Positions 42,611 to 53,900 of a stretch of DNA of 64,000 nucleotides are shown here, in pieces. Position 1 is the first letter of the stretch; the number at the start of each line of letters is the position of its first letter. Origin of the DNA: Lachnospira eligens (GTDB lineage Bacteria > Bacillota > Clostridia > Lachnospirales > Lachnospiraceae); the NCBI RefSeq assembly GCF_009680455.1, contig NZ_WKRD01000005.1:1-64000 (forward strand). Reading direction: 5' to 3'. Position numbers and translations under genes: made by a program. Under the pieces are notes generated by a model that was not told the DNA's origin, ran no database searches, and was given only the letters and a program-made list of their open reading frames with translations.

Positions 42611-44107
42611 ATGCAGAGATTAAACAAGAGTATTACACATGCAGTTGACAGACCTGTTAAGGTTATGCAGTTCGGTGAGGGTAACTTCCTTAGAGCATTC
42701 GTTGATTATATCTTCGATGTAACTAATGAGAAGACAGATTTCAACGGTGGTGTTGTTATCGTTAAGCCTATCGAGTTCGGTACACTTGAGAGATTCCATG
42801 ATCAGGAATGCCAGTACACACTTCAGTTAAGAGGTTTTGTTGATGGAAAGCCTAAGGAAATCACACGTCAGATTACATCAGTAGTAGATGCAGTTGCAGC
42901 TATTGAGGATTATGACAAGTACATTGAGTATGGTACAAGCGAGACTCTTAGATTCATCGTTTCTAATACAACAGAGGCTGGTATCGTATTTGACGAGACA
43001 GATAACGATCCTAATGCACGTCCTCCTAAGACATACCCAGGAAAGCTTACACAGCTCCTTTACAAGAGATATCAGAAGTTCAACGGAGCAGCAGATAAGG
43101 GACTTATCTTACTTCCATGTGAGCTTATCGCTGATAATGGTATTGAATTAAAGAAGTGCATCATGAAGTTTATCGAGCTTTGGGGACTTGAAGATGGATT
43201 CAAGGATTGGGTTAACAATTACTGCTCATTCTGCCCAACACTCGTAGATAGAATTGTTCCAGGATATCCAAGAGAAGACGCAGCTAAGCTTTGCGAGGAA
43301 TGGGGATATGAGGATCAGCTTATCGACAGAGCTGAAGTATTCGGTCTCTGGGTTGTAGAGAGTGATTCTAATCTTCCACTTGAGCAGCTTGAGAAGGAAC
43401 TTCCATTCAAGGAAGCTGGACTTAATGTAGTATTTACTAAGGATCATCATCCATACAAGGAAAGAAAGGTAAGAATCCTTAACGGATCTCATACATCATT
43501 TGTATTAGCTTCATTCCTTGCTGGTAATGACAATGTAGAGAATTCTATGAAGGATCCTGTAATCAGAAAGTACATGGAAGAGACACTTTACAATGAAGTT
43601 ATTCCTACACTTTCACTTTCTAAGGAAGATTGTGAAGAGTTTGCTAAGGCTGTTATTGACAGATTCCTTAACCCATTCGTAGATCATAGATTATTAAGCA
43701 TTTCACTTAACTCAGTATCTAAGTGGGAAGCTAGATGTTTACCTTCATTCTTAGGATATGTTAACAAGTTTAACAAGCTTCCTAAGTACCTTACATTCTC
43801 TATCGCTGCACTTATGAGCTTCTATACATCACAGACAGAAGCTGAGTTTAACGGCGGTATTGTATTAAAGGGTAACAGAAACGGTGAAGAGTACAACATC
43901 ACAGATGACAAGGCTGTTCTTGATTTCTTCAGAGATAATTCAGGAAAGTCTGCTAAGGAATTCACACATGCTTACTTAAGCAATACTAAGTTCTTTGGTG
44001 GCGAGGATCTTTCTAAGGTTCTTAACCTTGAAGAAGTTATTACTGAGTACATCACAGATATCAGAGAAAGAGGTATGAGAGCAGTAGTTAATGATTTAGC
44101 TGACTAA
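42611..44107 (+). CDS. uxaB: Tagaturonate reductase (altronate oxidoreductase)
   Basis: The 498-residue protein of the mannitol dehydrogenase superfamily begins with VMQFGEGNFLRAFVDYIFD (NAD-binding Rossmann region) and has the catalytic lysine region KERKVRILNGSHT. It reduces tagaturonate to altronate with NADH, the second step in galacturonate use. AAAGGAG precedes the ATG. It is opposite in direction to the regulator and uxaC, and shares its promoter region. Confidence 0.95.
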   Translation: MQRLNKSITHAVDRPVKVMQFGEGNFLRAFVDYIFDVTNEKTDFNGGVVIVKPIEFGTLERFHDQECQYTLQLRGFVDGKPKEITRQITSVVDAVAAIEDYDKYIEYGTSETLRFIVSNTTEAGIVFDETDNDPNARPPKTYPGKLTQLLYKRYQKFNGAADKGLILLPCELIADNGIELKKCIMKFIELWGLEDGFKDWVNNYCSFCPTLVDRIVPGYPREDAAKLCEEWGYEDQLIDRAEVFGLWVVESDSNLPLEQLEKELPFKEAGLNVVFTKDHHPYKERKVRILNGSHTSFVLASFLAGNDNVENSMKDPVIRKYMEETLYNEVIPTLSLSKEDCEEFAKAVIDRFLNPFVDHRLLSISLNSVSKWEARCLPSFLGYVNKFNKLPKYLTFSIAALMSFYTSQTEAEFNGGIVLKGNRNGEEYNITDDKAVLDFFRDNSGKSAKEFTHAYLSNTKFFGGEDLSKVLNLEEVITEYITDIRERGMRAVVNDLAD

Positions 44108-44130
44108 TTAATAGCTCTTTGAATGATTAT

Positions 44131-44165
44131 AGAGCGGATGTTTTTATATTCATCCGCTCTTATTT
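44131..44165 (+). terminator. Hairpin between uxaB and uxaA
   Basis: AGAGCGGATG (44131-44140) pairs perfectly with CATCCGCTCT (44151-44160), followed by TATTT. It could reduce read-through into uxaA. Confidence 0.75.
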
Positions 44166-44196
44166 AATATAATAATCAAATTGAATTGGAGGATAT

Positions 44197-45684
44197 ATGC
44201 AGGATTTTATCAAGATTAATAAAGATGATAATGTTGCTGTAGCATTAAAGCCTATTGCTAAAGGCACAACTCTTAATGTTGCAGGAATTGATGTGACAAC
44301 TGTAGAAGATATTCCACAGGGACACAAGTTTGTAATTAAGGCTATCAAGAATGGTGATCCGGTTATCAAATATGGTTTCAGAATCGGATTTGCACAGGCT
44401 GATATTCCAGTTGGAGCATGGGTTCATACTCATAACTTAAAGACTGGTCTCGGTGAATTACTTGAATATACATATGAACCAGAGGGACATAAGGATGTTG
44501 AGCCTTCAGAGCCAGCTTATTTCGATGGATATATGAGAGAGAACGGAAAGGTTGGTGTCCGTAACGAAGTATGGATTGTTCCTACAGTTGGATGTGTTAA
44601 CTCAATTGCAAGAGCAATTGAAACAACAGCAAGAGCTAACAAGCCAGAAGGAGTAGATGAAGTAGTTGCATTTACTCATCCATATGGATGTTCACAGACA
44701 ACAGAGGATCAGGAGAATACAAGAAAGATTCTTGCTGATTTAATTAATCATCCTAATGCAGGTGCAGTACTTGTTCTTGGTCTTGGATGTGAGAACAGCC
44801 GTATAGAAGTTCTTAAGGACTATATTGGAGAGGTTAATCCAGACAGAGTTAAGTTCCTTCAGGTTCAGGATGTTGAGAATGAGCAGGAAGAAGCTGAGAA
44901 GCTTATGAATGAGCTTATGGCTTATGCTGCAACATTTAAGCGTGAAAAGGTTAATGCCAAGGAACTTATCATTGGTATGAAGTGTGGCGGTTCTGATGGA
45001 TTATCAGGTATTACAGCTAACCCAACAGTTGGTCTTTTCTCAGATATGCTTGTATCTAAGGGTGGTACAACTATCCTCACAGAAGTTCCTGAGATGTTTG
45101 GTGCAGAGACAATTCTTATGAACAGATGTGCTAACAAGGAACTCTTCGAGAAGACAGTTCACCTTATTAATGACTTTAAGGAATACTTCATTAAGAATGG
45201 CCAGGAGATTTACGAGAATCCTTCTCCAGGAAACAAGGATGGCGGTATTACAACTCTTGAAGACAAGTCTTTAGGATGTACACAGAAGTCAGGAAGCTCA
45301 TTAGTAAAGGGTGTTCTTGCATATGCAGAGCCAGTTAATACTAAGGGACTTAATCTTCTCAGCGCACCTGGTAATGACCTTGTTGCTGCTACAGCTTGTG
45401 CAGCTTCAGGTGCACAGATGGTTCTTTTCACAACTGGACGTGGAACACCATTTGCATCACCGGTTCCTACAGTTAAGATTGCAACTAACTCAAGACTTGC
45501 AGGAAATAAGGGTAACTGGATTGACTTTAATGCAGGAAGAATTGTTACAGATGATCTTCCACTTGAAGATGCAGCTAAGGAGCTCTTCCAGCTCGTATTA
45601 GATGTTGCTTCTGGTAAGAAGGTTAAGGCCGAGATAGCAGGATTCCATGATCTTGCAATCTTTAAGCAGGGTGTAACATTATAA
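44197..45684 (+). CDS. uxaA: Altronate dehydratase
   Basis: The 495-residue protein has both parts of UxaA: an N-terminal SAF domain (about 10-95) and the large dehydratase domain (HPYGCSQTTEDQENT, GMKCGGSDGLSGITANPT, TTGRGTPFASPVPTVKIATNS). It dehydrates altronate to 2-keto-3-deoxygluconate, which KdgK (55381) phosphorylates. It is an iron-dependent enzyme in the family. Terminator follows. Confidence 0.96.
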   Translation: MQDFIKINKDDNVAVALKPIAKGTTLNVAGIDVTTVEDIPQGHKFVIKAIKNGDPVIKYGFRIGFAQADIPVGAWVHTHNLKTGLGELLEYTYEPEGHKDVEPSEPAYFDGYMRENGKVGVRNEVWIVPTVGCVNSIARAIETTARANKPEGVDEVVAFTHPYGCSQTTEDQENTRKILADLINHPNAGAVLVLGLGCENSRIEVLKDYIGEVNPDRVKFLQVQDVENEQEEAEKLMNELMAYAATFKREKVNAKELIIGMKCGGSDGLSGITANPTVGLFSDMLVSKGGTTILTEVPEMFGAETILMNRCANKELFEKTVHLINDFKEYFIKNGQEIYENPSPGNKDGGITTLEDKSLGCTQKSGSSLVKGVLAYAEPVNTKGLNLLSAPGNDLVAATACAASGAQMVLFTTGRGTPFASPVPTVKIATNSRLAGNKGNWIDFNAGRIVTDDLPLEDAAKELFQLVLDVASGKKVKAEIAGFHDLAIFKQGVTL

Positions 45685-45704
45685 TTAATACAATAATATA
45701 AAAG

Positions 45705-45735
45705 ATGGGGACTGTATGTGCAGTCCCCATTTTTA
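45705..45735. terminator. Terminator shared by uxaA and the GHKL gene
   Basis: ATGGGGACTG (45705-45714) pairs with CAGTCCCCAT (45721-45730), followed by T. The opposing kinase gene ends at 45733. Confidence 0.82.
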
Positions 45736-47025
45736 TATACAAGCCTGAAAATAGAATGTACCGTCTTTAGTAAAAAATGCATATATGCCGTTATATTTTT
45801 CTATTACTGAAATTATGCTGCGGACACCAATGCCATGGTCAGGTTCATCAGTAACAGGAATCTGGTTGTGGAATCGGGGCTCCTTAAAGTATGTATTGGC
45901 TATGTTGATGCATATTTTGTTATTTTTTTCAAACAACTTAATTGTTATAAGACGCTTATTGTCTTTTGAGACAGCGTTATCACACTGCTTTATACAGGAA
46001 TTTATTGCATTTTCTAAAGCATTTGCAAGGAGACTGCACAAATCAGTAATTCTGTAACTTGAAAAATTAGTGGCAGTTACTGATATCTGTGTGGAAATGT
46101 CTGCGTCATGGGCTTTATTTATATATGAAGATAATATTAGGTTAATTGCTTCGTTGCTGCAGTATCTTGTTATTCTTGTGTTATCCAGATTATTATTAAT
46201 TTCATTTATATATTCAAGAGCTTGCTGCGTATTGTTACCAGCAAGGCAGCTTTGTATGAAATTCATATGGTGTCTTAAGTCATGTCTGTATATCGCAGCC
46301 TGTTTCTGATAATCTGTAAGCTGAGATATTTCTTTTTCAGCCTGAGCTGCAGCTGCGGAAAGTATGATGTTTTCACGCTCTGCTGTATTTTTTTTGTTGG
46401 ACATACTGAGTGTCACTATTGACAAGAAAAAATATAATACAACAATAAAACTGTCCATGAATTCAATTATTACGGCTTTGCCGGTATATAGAAGGTTAGT
46501 ATATACGGTTAGAGCATATTCAAGTATATAATATGTAAGAGGGAGAAGGAAAAACATGGAAATAATGTTTTTTGATTCTTCTTTGAGTTTTATTATGTAA
46601 GGCGAAATGTATTTAATTACCACAATCAGAAGCGGAATAGTGATTACAATTGTTACAACATCTGAAATTACAGGGATTTCAGGAAATATATATTTTGCCA
46701 GGGTTCCAAACCATTTTCTGGGTGTACACATCAGATAAGCGGACATAACGGCAATAAATGATATATATATATTCTGGTGACATATATATCTGATAATAAG
46801 AATTAAAGGAATATGTATCAGTACAGGATAACATTTAAAAAGGACATTTTCGCCTAAAAGCACGTAGAATAATGCCTGAAACAGAACAAATAATACAGTA
46901 GTAAGTATAAAAAGGCGCTTATTGTCCTCCCATTGTATTCCGGCAAAATAGAAAGATACAATAATTCCGAATATTAAAACAAAACCATAATTAATAAGGT
47001 TTAGTACTGAGACTATGTCTGTCAT
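45733..47025 (-). CDS. GHKL sensor histidine kinase (second system)
   Basis: The 430-residue protein has about six membrane segments in the first 210 residues. A kinase core follows with YRHDLRHHMNF, N-box ALENAINSC and G-box DHGIGVRSI. It is the AgrC-like partner of the LytTR regulator just upstream on the same strand. It is unlike the first GHKL kinase (5269) in sequence. No peptide-pheromone gene is seen nearby. Its divergent neighbours are surface-protein genes, which may be its targets. Confidence 0.86.
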   Translation of the reverse strand: MTDIVSVLNLINYGFVLIFGIIVSFYFAGIQWEDNKRLFILTTVLFVLFQALFYVLLGENVLFKCYPVLIHIPLILIIRYICHQNIYISFIAVMSAYLMCTPRKWFGTLAKYIFPEIPVISDVVTIVITIPLLIVVIKYISPYIIKLKEESKNIISMFFLLPLTYYILEYALTVYTNLLYTGKAVIIEFMDSFIVVLYFFLSIVTLSMSNKKNTAERENIILSAAAAQAEKEISQLTDYQKQAAIYRHDLRHHMNFIQSCLAGNNTQQALEYINEINNNLDNTRITRYCSNEAINLILSSYINKAHDADISTQISVTATNFSSYRITDLCSLLANALENAINSCIKQCDNAVSKDNKRLITIKLFEKNNKICINIANTYFKEPRFHNQIPVTDEPDHGIGVRSIISVIEKYNGIYAFFTKDGTFYFQACI

Positions 47026-47054
47026 TAAATTCTCCTCCGAATGTATATTATAGA

Positions 47055-47768
47055 TTATTCTTCCATCTGGAAATCCAGATATTGTTTCTTTATGTCCGAA
47101 ACGCGTCTTTGTGCAACCGGGATAGTTTTGCTGTTAGTTAATTCAATCCTGACTGCATCTATTGTCTTGATGTAATTCATATTAACAATGAAAGAACGGT
47201 GTGGCAGAGTAAATTCTTTATGTGTCATAAGTGTATCACATATAGATGAGAATACGTCTGTCGATATTACCTGCTCGTTGTCTGAAAGGTATAATATTAC
47301 TTTCCGGTTAAGAGCTTCAGCGTACATAATATCTGATAAGTATATTTTATGTATACCTGAATTATTCTTTATAATATATGTATCATTGCGTTCCTTATGA
47401 AATGTATCAATAATATCATCCAGTGTATCATATAATGCTTCTTTAATTATGGGTTTAAGAAGATAATTAAATGCTTTGACTGTGTAGCTTTCTACAGCAA
47501 ATTCAGGCGATGATGTCAGAAAGATTACAGGTGAAAATCTGTCAAAGGCACGGATTTCCCTTGCCAGATTAATGCCGTCCATTACTGGCATAATTATATC
47601 GAGAAAATATATGTCATATTTCTCAAATTCAGCAGTTGATGCCAGTTCAACACTGCTTGTGAAACATTTTATAAAAAATTTCTGACCTTTATCACAGGCG
47701 TATATTTCTAACAGTTCTCTAATTCTGTTTAATTCAGCTTCATTATCGTCACATATAGCAATTTTCAT
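47055..47768 (-). CDS. LytTR-family response regulator (second system)
   Basis: The start at 47768 follows GAGG by 8 bases and gives MKIAICDDN, the usual receiver start; upstream in-frame ATGs are less likely. The 237-residue protein has a receiver with acceptor aspartate in IYFLDIIMP and a K in LLKPI, and a LytTR domain (about 135-235) with HRSFIVNMNYIKTID. It is followed by the GHKL kinase. It is the candidate controller of the divergent surface-protein operon, though no clear paired 9-bp repeats were found in the shared upstream region. Confidence 0.86.
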   Translation of the reverse strand: MKIAICDDNEAELNRIRELLEIYACDKGQKFFIKCFTSSVELASTAEFEKYDIYFLDIIMPVMDGINLAREIRAFDRFSPVIFLTSSPEFAVESYTVKAFNYLLKPIIKEALYDTLDDIIDTFHKERNDTYIIKNNSGIHKIYLSDIMYAEALNRKVILYLSDNEQVISTDVFSSICDTLMTHKEFTLPHRSFIVNMNYIKTIDAVRIELTNSKTIPVAQRRVSDIKKQYLDFQMEE

Positions 47769-47993
47769 AGTATTTTCCTCATTAAAGCTTAGTATGTAAA
47801 TTATCTCTTGATTAATTATATATTGCAAGAGACTAAATTTCTATATATAAATCTAATCGTTCATGTCAAAAAAATTGTAATTCACGCAGATAACCTCACA
47901 AATGTCTTTTAATCAGGTATTATAACTACAATATATAGCAGACGGAAAACTAAATATCAGTATATGTGGTTATAACATAAAGGAGGCGTTCGG

Positions 47994-50900
47994 ATGAAGA
48001 GGTTTTTGAGTATACTTTTATGTTCTGCAATTCTTGCTGCAGCTATACCGGGCATGTATTACGCAGAAGGGAATCAGTCATCATATGATGAGCTGTCCCA
48101 GTTAAAGGAGATTGATTATCAGCTTAACGGTGGTCATTATGTCAGTGGCTATAATGCACCAGACAAATATCCGGCAGGGCAATTACCGGATAAGGATGAT
48201 ATTGTCAATCAGGGGTATGAGTTTGGAGGATGGTATGATAATAAAGAGCTGACAGGTAGTCCTGTAACGGAGATTTCAGAAGAGAATTACACAGGAGTTG
48301 TAGTTCTTTATGCAAAATGGATTGAACGTTATTATTACATTGACATACCTGAAAGCGTAGATGCTGATAAGACGAATCTTACAGTATCGGGACATGCAGG
48401 CGGACTGTATGAGAAAGATAAAGTAAGTGTATCTGTTTATTCTAAGAATGAATGGAATCTTCTGAATGGAGATGTAAAGCTTGGATATGAATTATATAAT
48501 GAAGAGAATAAACTGTCTCTTACTAATAATTCAGTAATAACAGAGCTTACAGCAACAGGCAGTGACAAGACAAGAAAATATATGACAAGATTACAGGAAA
48601 TTCCTAAATATGCAGGAATATATACAGATAATCTTACTTTTGATATTTCATTTGAAACAACAAAATATAACATTAAGTATGAAACTAATGGCGGAACACT
48701 TTATACTGATGATGATGAACAGGGGCGTGCAGCAGAGCTTGATAATTCGGTATATGAGGCGGGAACAAAGCTTTCAGATCTTCCGGTTCCGGGCAAGGCA
48801 GGCTCGACATTTTTGGGATGGTGTTATGATGCGGACTGTACAGATTATGTTGCCAGTACAGACAGACTTTTAAGTGATGTTGTATTATATGCATCATGGG
48901 TTGACGGTCAGGAGCTTAAGACAGTCAGTATAGATACATACGCAAGAAGTTATGATGTTGATGCAAATGATTTTACAATTACGGTAACTGATAAGAGCGG
49001 AAGGTTAACTAAAGAAGAAGTAAAGAATAAAGTATCAGTTAAGAATGTAAGCGATTCTTCTGAGAATACTTCAATAGATATTACAGCCGGAAGTGTATTA
49101 GATGATGGAGCGTATACATTTATAATAAAATGCAATGGCACATGGCAGGAAGGCTGTGGCTACCGTCTTGAACTTTCAGATGACAGGCTGTATTTCACAG
49201 GCTATGACCAGACAATAAGAGAATATGATTTTACAGTTTATAAGCCGGATGTAACTAATGTGAATCTTAGGGATGACATTAAGTACATAAAGTCAGGAAG
49301 CTTAAGTAATCTCTATGTTAACGGAGAGAAGGCTGATAGAATATCTGTGACGGTAATGACTGTAGGACAGGATGGTACAATAAGTCAGGAAGCTGTTAAA
49401 ACTACAGGAAGCTTTACATATTCGGACAGTAAACTTAATGCAGGAGATAAGATTGCAGTATATGACGGAGATGTTGTGCCACAGTTAGATGGCAGTGTTA
49501 TATCTGATGATGATGTTTCGTTCTTTGAGATTACATCAGCTAAGGGAAATGAATATTCCTACAGGGGTATGGCAGCAGAGGAGATACTCTTTGTTCCTGA
49601 TGTTCTTCCTGTTAATGTAGCTGATGATAAGGATAATAATCCTGATAATGACAGCATAACAATTACAAAGAATAAAATGTCATATGGCAGTGACAGTCTT
49701 GGAGCAGGACTTGGACTTGATGAAGATACAACAGTTGATACAGGCGATTATCTTGCTCTGTATGCAACAGGAAATGATGATATACAGTATGCTGTTATAA
49801 CAAATGTTTCAACTAATAATGCTGATTATGTAATCACATATAAGAATGTGACATGGGATGAAGTTCAGGCAGCCATGGATGTATATCAGACTGATAATGT
49901 GAGTGGTGAAAGTATATTACAGAATCAGGATATCAGTGGCATTGAACAGAGCGTTGAGCAGCAGGCTGTTGACAGTGGATTTGCACAGAGTGTTGTAGAT
50001 GAGGTTGCACAGGCTGTTGTAAGAACGAATTCTTATCAGGAACTTCAGGAATATCTGTCTGATACTATGGATGCCAATATCAGCATTGTGCCGCAGGATA
50101 TAACTTATCTTCCAGATAAGGCTCAGGGCAATGTTGCATTATATAGCAGCAAGAAACCAGAAGTAAAGCTTGAGCATGTAAGAGCTAACCTTTCAACTGA
50201 TTTAAAACATTTTGAGAATGTAAGTGGATTAAGACTTGCTCTTGATATTGGTGTAGAGATTTCATTCTCTAATATGAAGGTAATTGTATCAGCAACATTT
50301 GAGCAGGAAGTTAAGATTAATATTAATGTAAGTGGTAAGGCTATATGGAAAGTATGGGGCATATTCCCATATATTGATGACTACCGTGTTGCGGTTTCAT
50401 TAGATCTGTATGATTACACTGGAATTAATTTTAATGTTAATGTAAGAACTGCTGAAGAAGATGATGATGACGAAAGTTCTTCTAAACTTGATGAAGTGAT
50501 TAATGGAATAGCAGAAGAACTTAAGAATATGATGGAAATCGGAACTACTTATATATCTGACAAGTCGGATTTATCTACAAGGCTTGAAGATATGAAGGAT
50601 TCTGATGATGATAGCGAGATATCTGTTGCGAAGAGTCTTGCTGAAAGATATTCTGATATGCTTGATGATGAGGCTGACTGGGTTGAATTATACAGTAAGT
50701 CATTAACAGAGTCACATGTAAGGGTTATTGGAATTATTGATATCGAGTTTAAGGTTGAATTCGTTGTTTCTGCCAATGTTAATATATCAATGGGCATGAC
50801 TTACTGGTATAAGAATGCCAAGAGATATGTTTACAGCATTATGGTATTTGACAGAAAGGTTACAAGTGATTCTATTGATTTAAGCGAAGAACAGTATGAG

Positions 50901-53900
50901 TTCTCGGTATATGCAATAGGAACAATAGGAATACGGGCAGGAATAAGACTAAGTGTGGCTGTAGGTCTTATATCAACAAAACTTGCAAGTGTTGGATTTA
51001 CAGCAGAGGTTGGTGGATACGCCCAGGTATGGGGATATCTGTACTATCAGTTGAAATACGCAGCTTCGCAGGGCAGAACAGCAAGCTCAATGGGCGCTAT
51101 ATACATGGAAATAGGCGTGTATATGGAGGTTAATTTCCTGGCACAGGCACTTTCTGGAACGTTTAGTTATAATCCTACACTTTTTGAGAAGCAATGGCCG
51201 TTGTATAGTGTTGGTGTAGTTGAAAATGTGTGCGATTATGCATATGGTCAGGATTCTGTTAAAGATATCAAGATGAAGAGAGATGTTAAGACTGTAAGAC
51301 TTCCTGATACATATTTTGAAATGCAGTATCTTGATATGAAAGAAGGTCTTGACGATAATAATGAGTATTTTACTAAGGTTTATGATGACAGTGACAGATA
51401 TTTTTCTATAACAATGACTAATCCGGCGTTCTCATATGATCCTGAAACTAATATAGTTGAGGTTAATCCTAGTAGTGAACCTCAGCAGGATGGTGAGATG
51501 ATAATAACATGGAAGAGTCAGAAGGGTTCTTTTAATACTAAGCCGATAACAAGAAAGATATCTCTGCACTGGGATAATTTAAGAGATGGATATTATATAG
51601 CATTCCAGACTAACGGTGGTTCAGTTGTAGATGCTATAATATCTAAGTACAATAAAGAAATTACAAAGCCTGAAGATCCTGTTAAACAGGGCTATACATT
51701 TGCAGGCTGGTATACAGATGAAGCACTTACAAAGAAATATACTATTCCGTCAGTAATGCCTAATGAGGACAGAATTGTATATGCGAAGTGGGAAGCAGCT
51801 GATATGATTTATAATGTTGTTGATTATGTGGAAGGAACGGATGGTGTGTATACAGCAGCTTTATCACAGAGAGTAAGTGCTGATGGAAGCACAACGATTA
51901 ATTATTATTATGCAAGAAATAAATATAATATTAAGTTTGTTTCAGAAGGCAGTGTTGTTTCAGAAGGAAGATACACATATGGAACTCTTATGCCGACACC
52001 GGTTGCATATAGGGCAGGATATGTATTTGAAGGCTGGGAACCAGCTGTCACACAGACAGTTCCTGCAAAGGATACAACTTATACAGCCGTATGGAAAGAA
52101 GCAGATGATGTTGTATACACAACAAAATATTATCTTGAAAATGAATCAGGAGAATATGAACTTGATAAGACTAGAATTAATAAAGGAACAACAGGACAGA
52201 ATGTAACTGCAGATAAGCAACAGTATGACAACAGGCTTTATCATCTTACAGATGATTTGCCATCTGGTACTGTTGCGGCAGATGGAAGCCTTATATTCCG
52301 GGTGCATTATGATAGAAATACATATAGCATATCATTTAATTCTATGGGAGGAACTGTAAGTACTGAAAAGAAAACAGCCAGATGGGGAAGCAATGTTATT
52401 GCACCGGTTCCTGTAAGAGCAGGATATGCATTTGCAGGCTGGTATGTTGACAGGGCATGTACAGAAGCGTTTGACGGTACAATGCCGGCATATGATATTA
52501 CTTTATATGCAAAGTGGGATGCAGATAAGGTTAATTATACTGTTGAACATCTTGTTGAAAAGCTTGACGGTTCATATGAATTGTATGACAGACAGGCCTT
52601 TACATCTGATACTGACAGCCAGGTAACGCCATATGTTAAGTATATGGAAGGATTCAGTTCACCAGAGACAGAAACTGCCATAGTAAAAGGCGATGGTTCG
52701 ACTGTTATAAGATATTTCTACAAGAGAAATGTACACAGATTTGTTCTCAAGCTGAATAATGGACAGCCGGATGTTGTATACGATTATAAATATGGCACTA
52801 AGATTAATATTATTAATCCGGAAAGAACCGGTTATACATTTACAGGCTGGGATGAAGATGTTGCAGGTACAATGCCAGACAGAGACGTCACTTATACTGC
52901 AAGCTGGAAGATAAACCAGTACACAATCAGTTTTAATACAGATGGTGGCAGTGAAATTGCTTCTATAACACAGGATTATAATACTGAGGTTAATTTTAAT
53001 GAGATTCCGGTTAAGAAGGGATATACATTCACAGGATGGGATAAAGCTGTCCCGGATGTAATGCCTGCTGGTAATATTGTTATAACAGCACAGTGGAAGA
53101 AAGATATATATACTATAAGTTATAATCTTGATGGAGGAAAGGCTGACAATCCTGAAACATATGAGGTTGATACTAGCGTTATAACTCTTAAGAGACCACA
53201 GCGTACAGGTTATACGTTTACAGGCTGGAGCGGAACTGGTATAGATGGAACGGCTATGGATCCAGTAATTACAACAGGTTCTACAGGTAACAGAAGCTAC
53301 ACAGCAAACTGGAAGGAAAACAGTTATGTTATCCGGTTTATTCCATATGGTGACGGAACAACTGGTTCTATGCAGGATATGCAGCTTATGTATACAGATA
53401 AAGCAGCATTAAGTGCTAATCAGTTTAAGAGAACAGGTTATACATTTGCAGGATGGACAAAAAAGGCAGGAGCAGACAAGTTATATGATGATAATGAAAT
53501 TATCAGTGGACTTGGAACAGCAGATAATGAAATAATTACCTTGTATCCAGCTTGGACTGCTAATGAGTATACAGTACATTTTGATACAAAGGATGGAGAT
53601 GCAATAAACGACCTTGTATTTACATATGACAAGAAATACGAACTTCCAAAGACTTCAAGATATGGATATACATTCCTTGGCTGGTGTGTAGAAGATGGCG
53701 GAACGGTTACATATAAACCGGGAGCTTCTGCTGATAATCTTGTGGGTGAAGGAACGGTTACATTATATGCAAGCTGGAGTCTTAATAAGACATTTACTTA
53801 CAGCCACCCATATTCATATCGTGTAACTGATGATTCAAAGGAAGAACCAGTCAAGCTGCATTTCTTCATAGATGGAGCATCAGGAACTTCAACAAGTGGT

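Noticed and set aside
45210..45782. Minus-strand open frame of 190 codons over uxaA
   Set aside because: The full-length UxaA frame on the plus strand has all family motifs.
47874..47905. Possible LytTR repeats between the second LytTR regulator and the giant adhesin gene
   Set aside because: TAATTCACG and TAACCTCAC start only 13 bp apart, which does not fit the two-turn spacing of LytTR sites.
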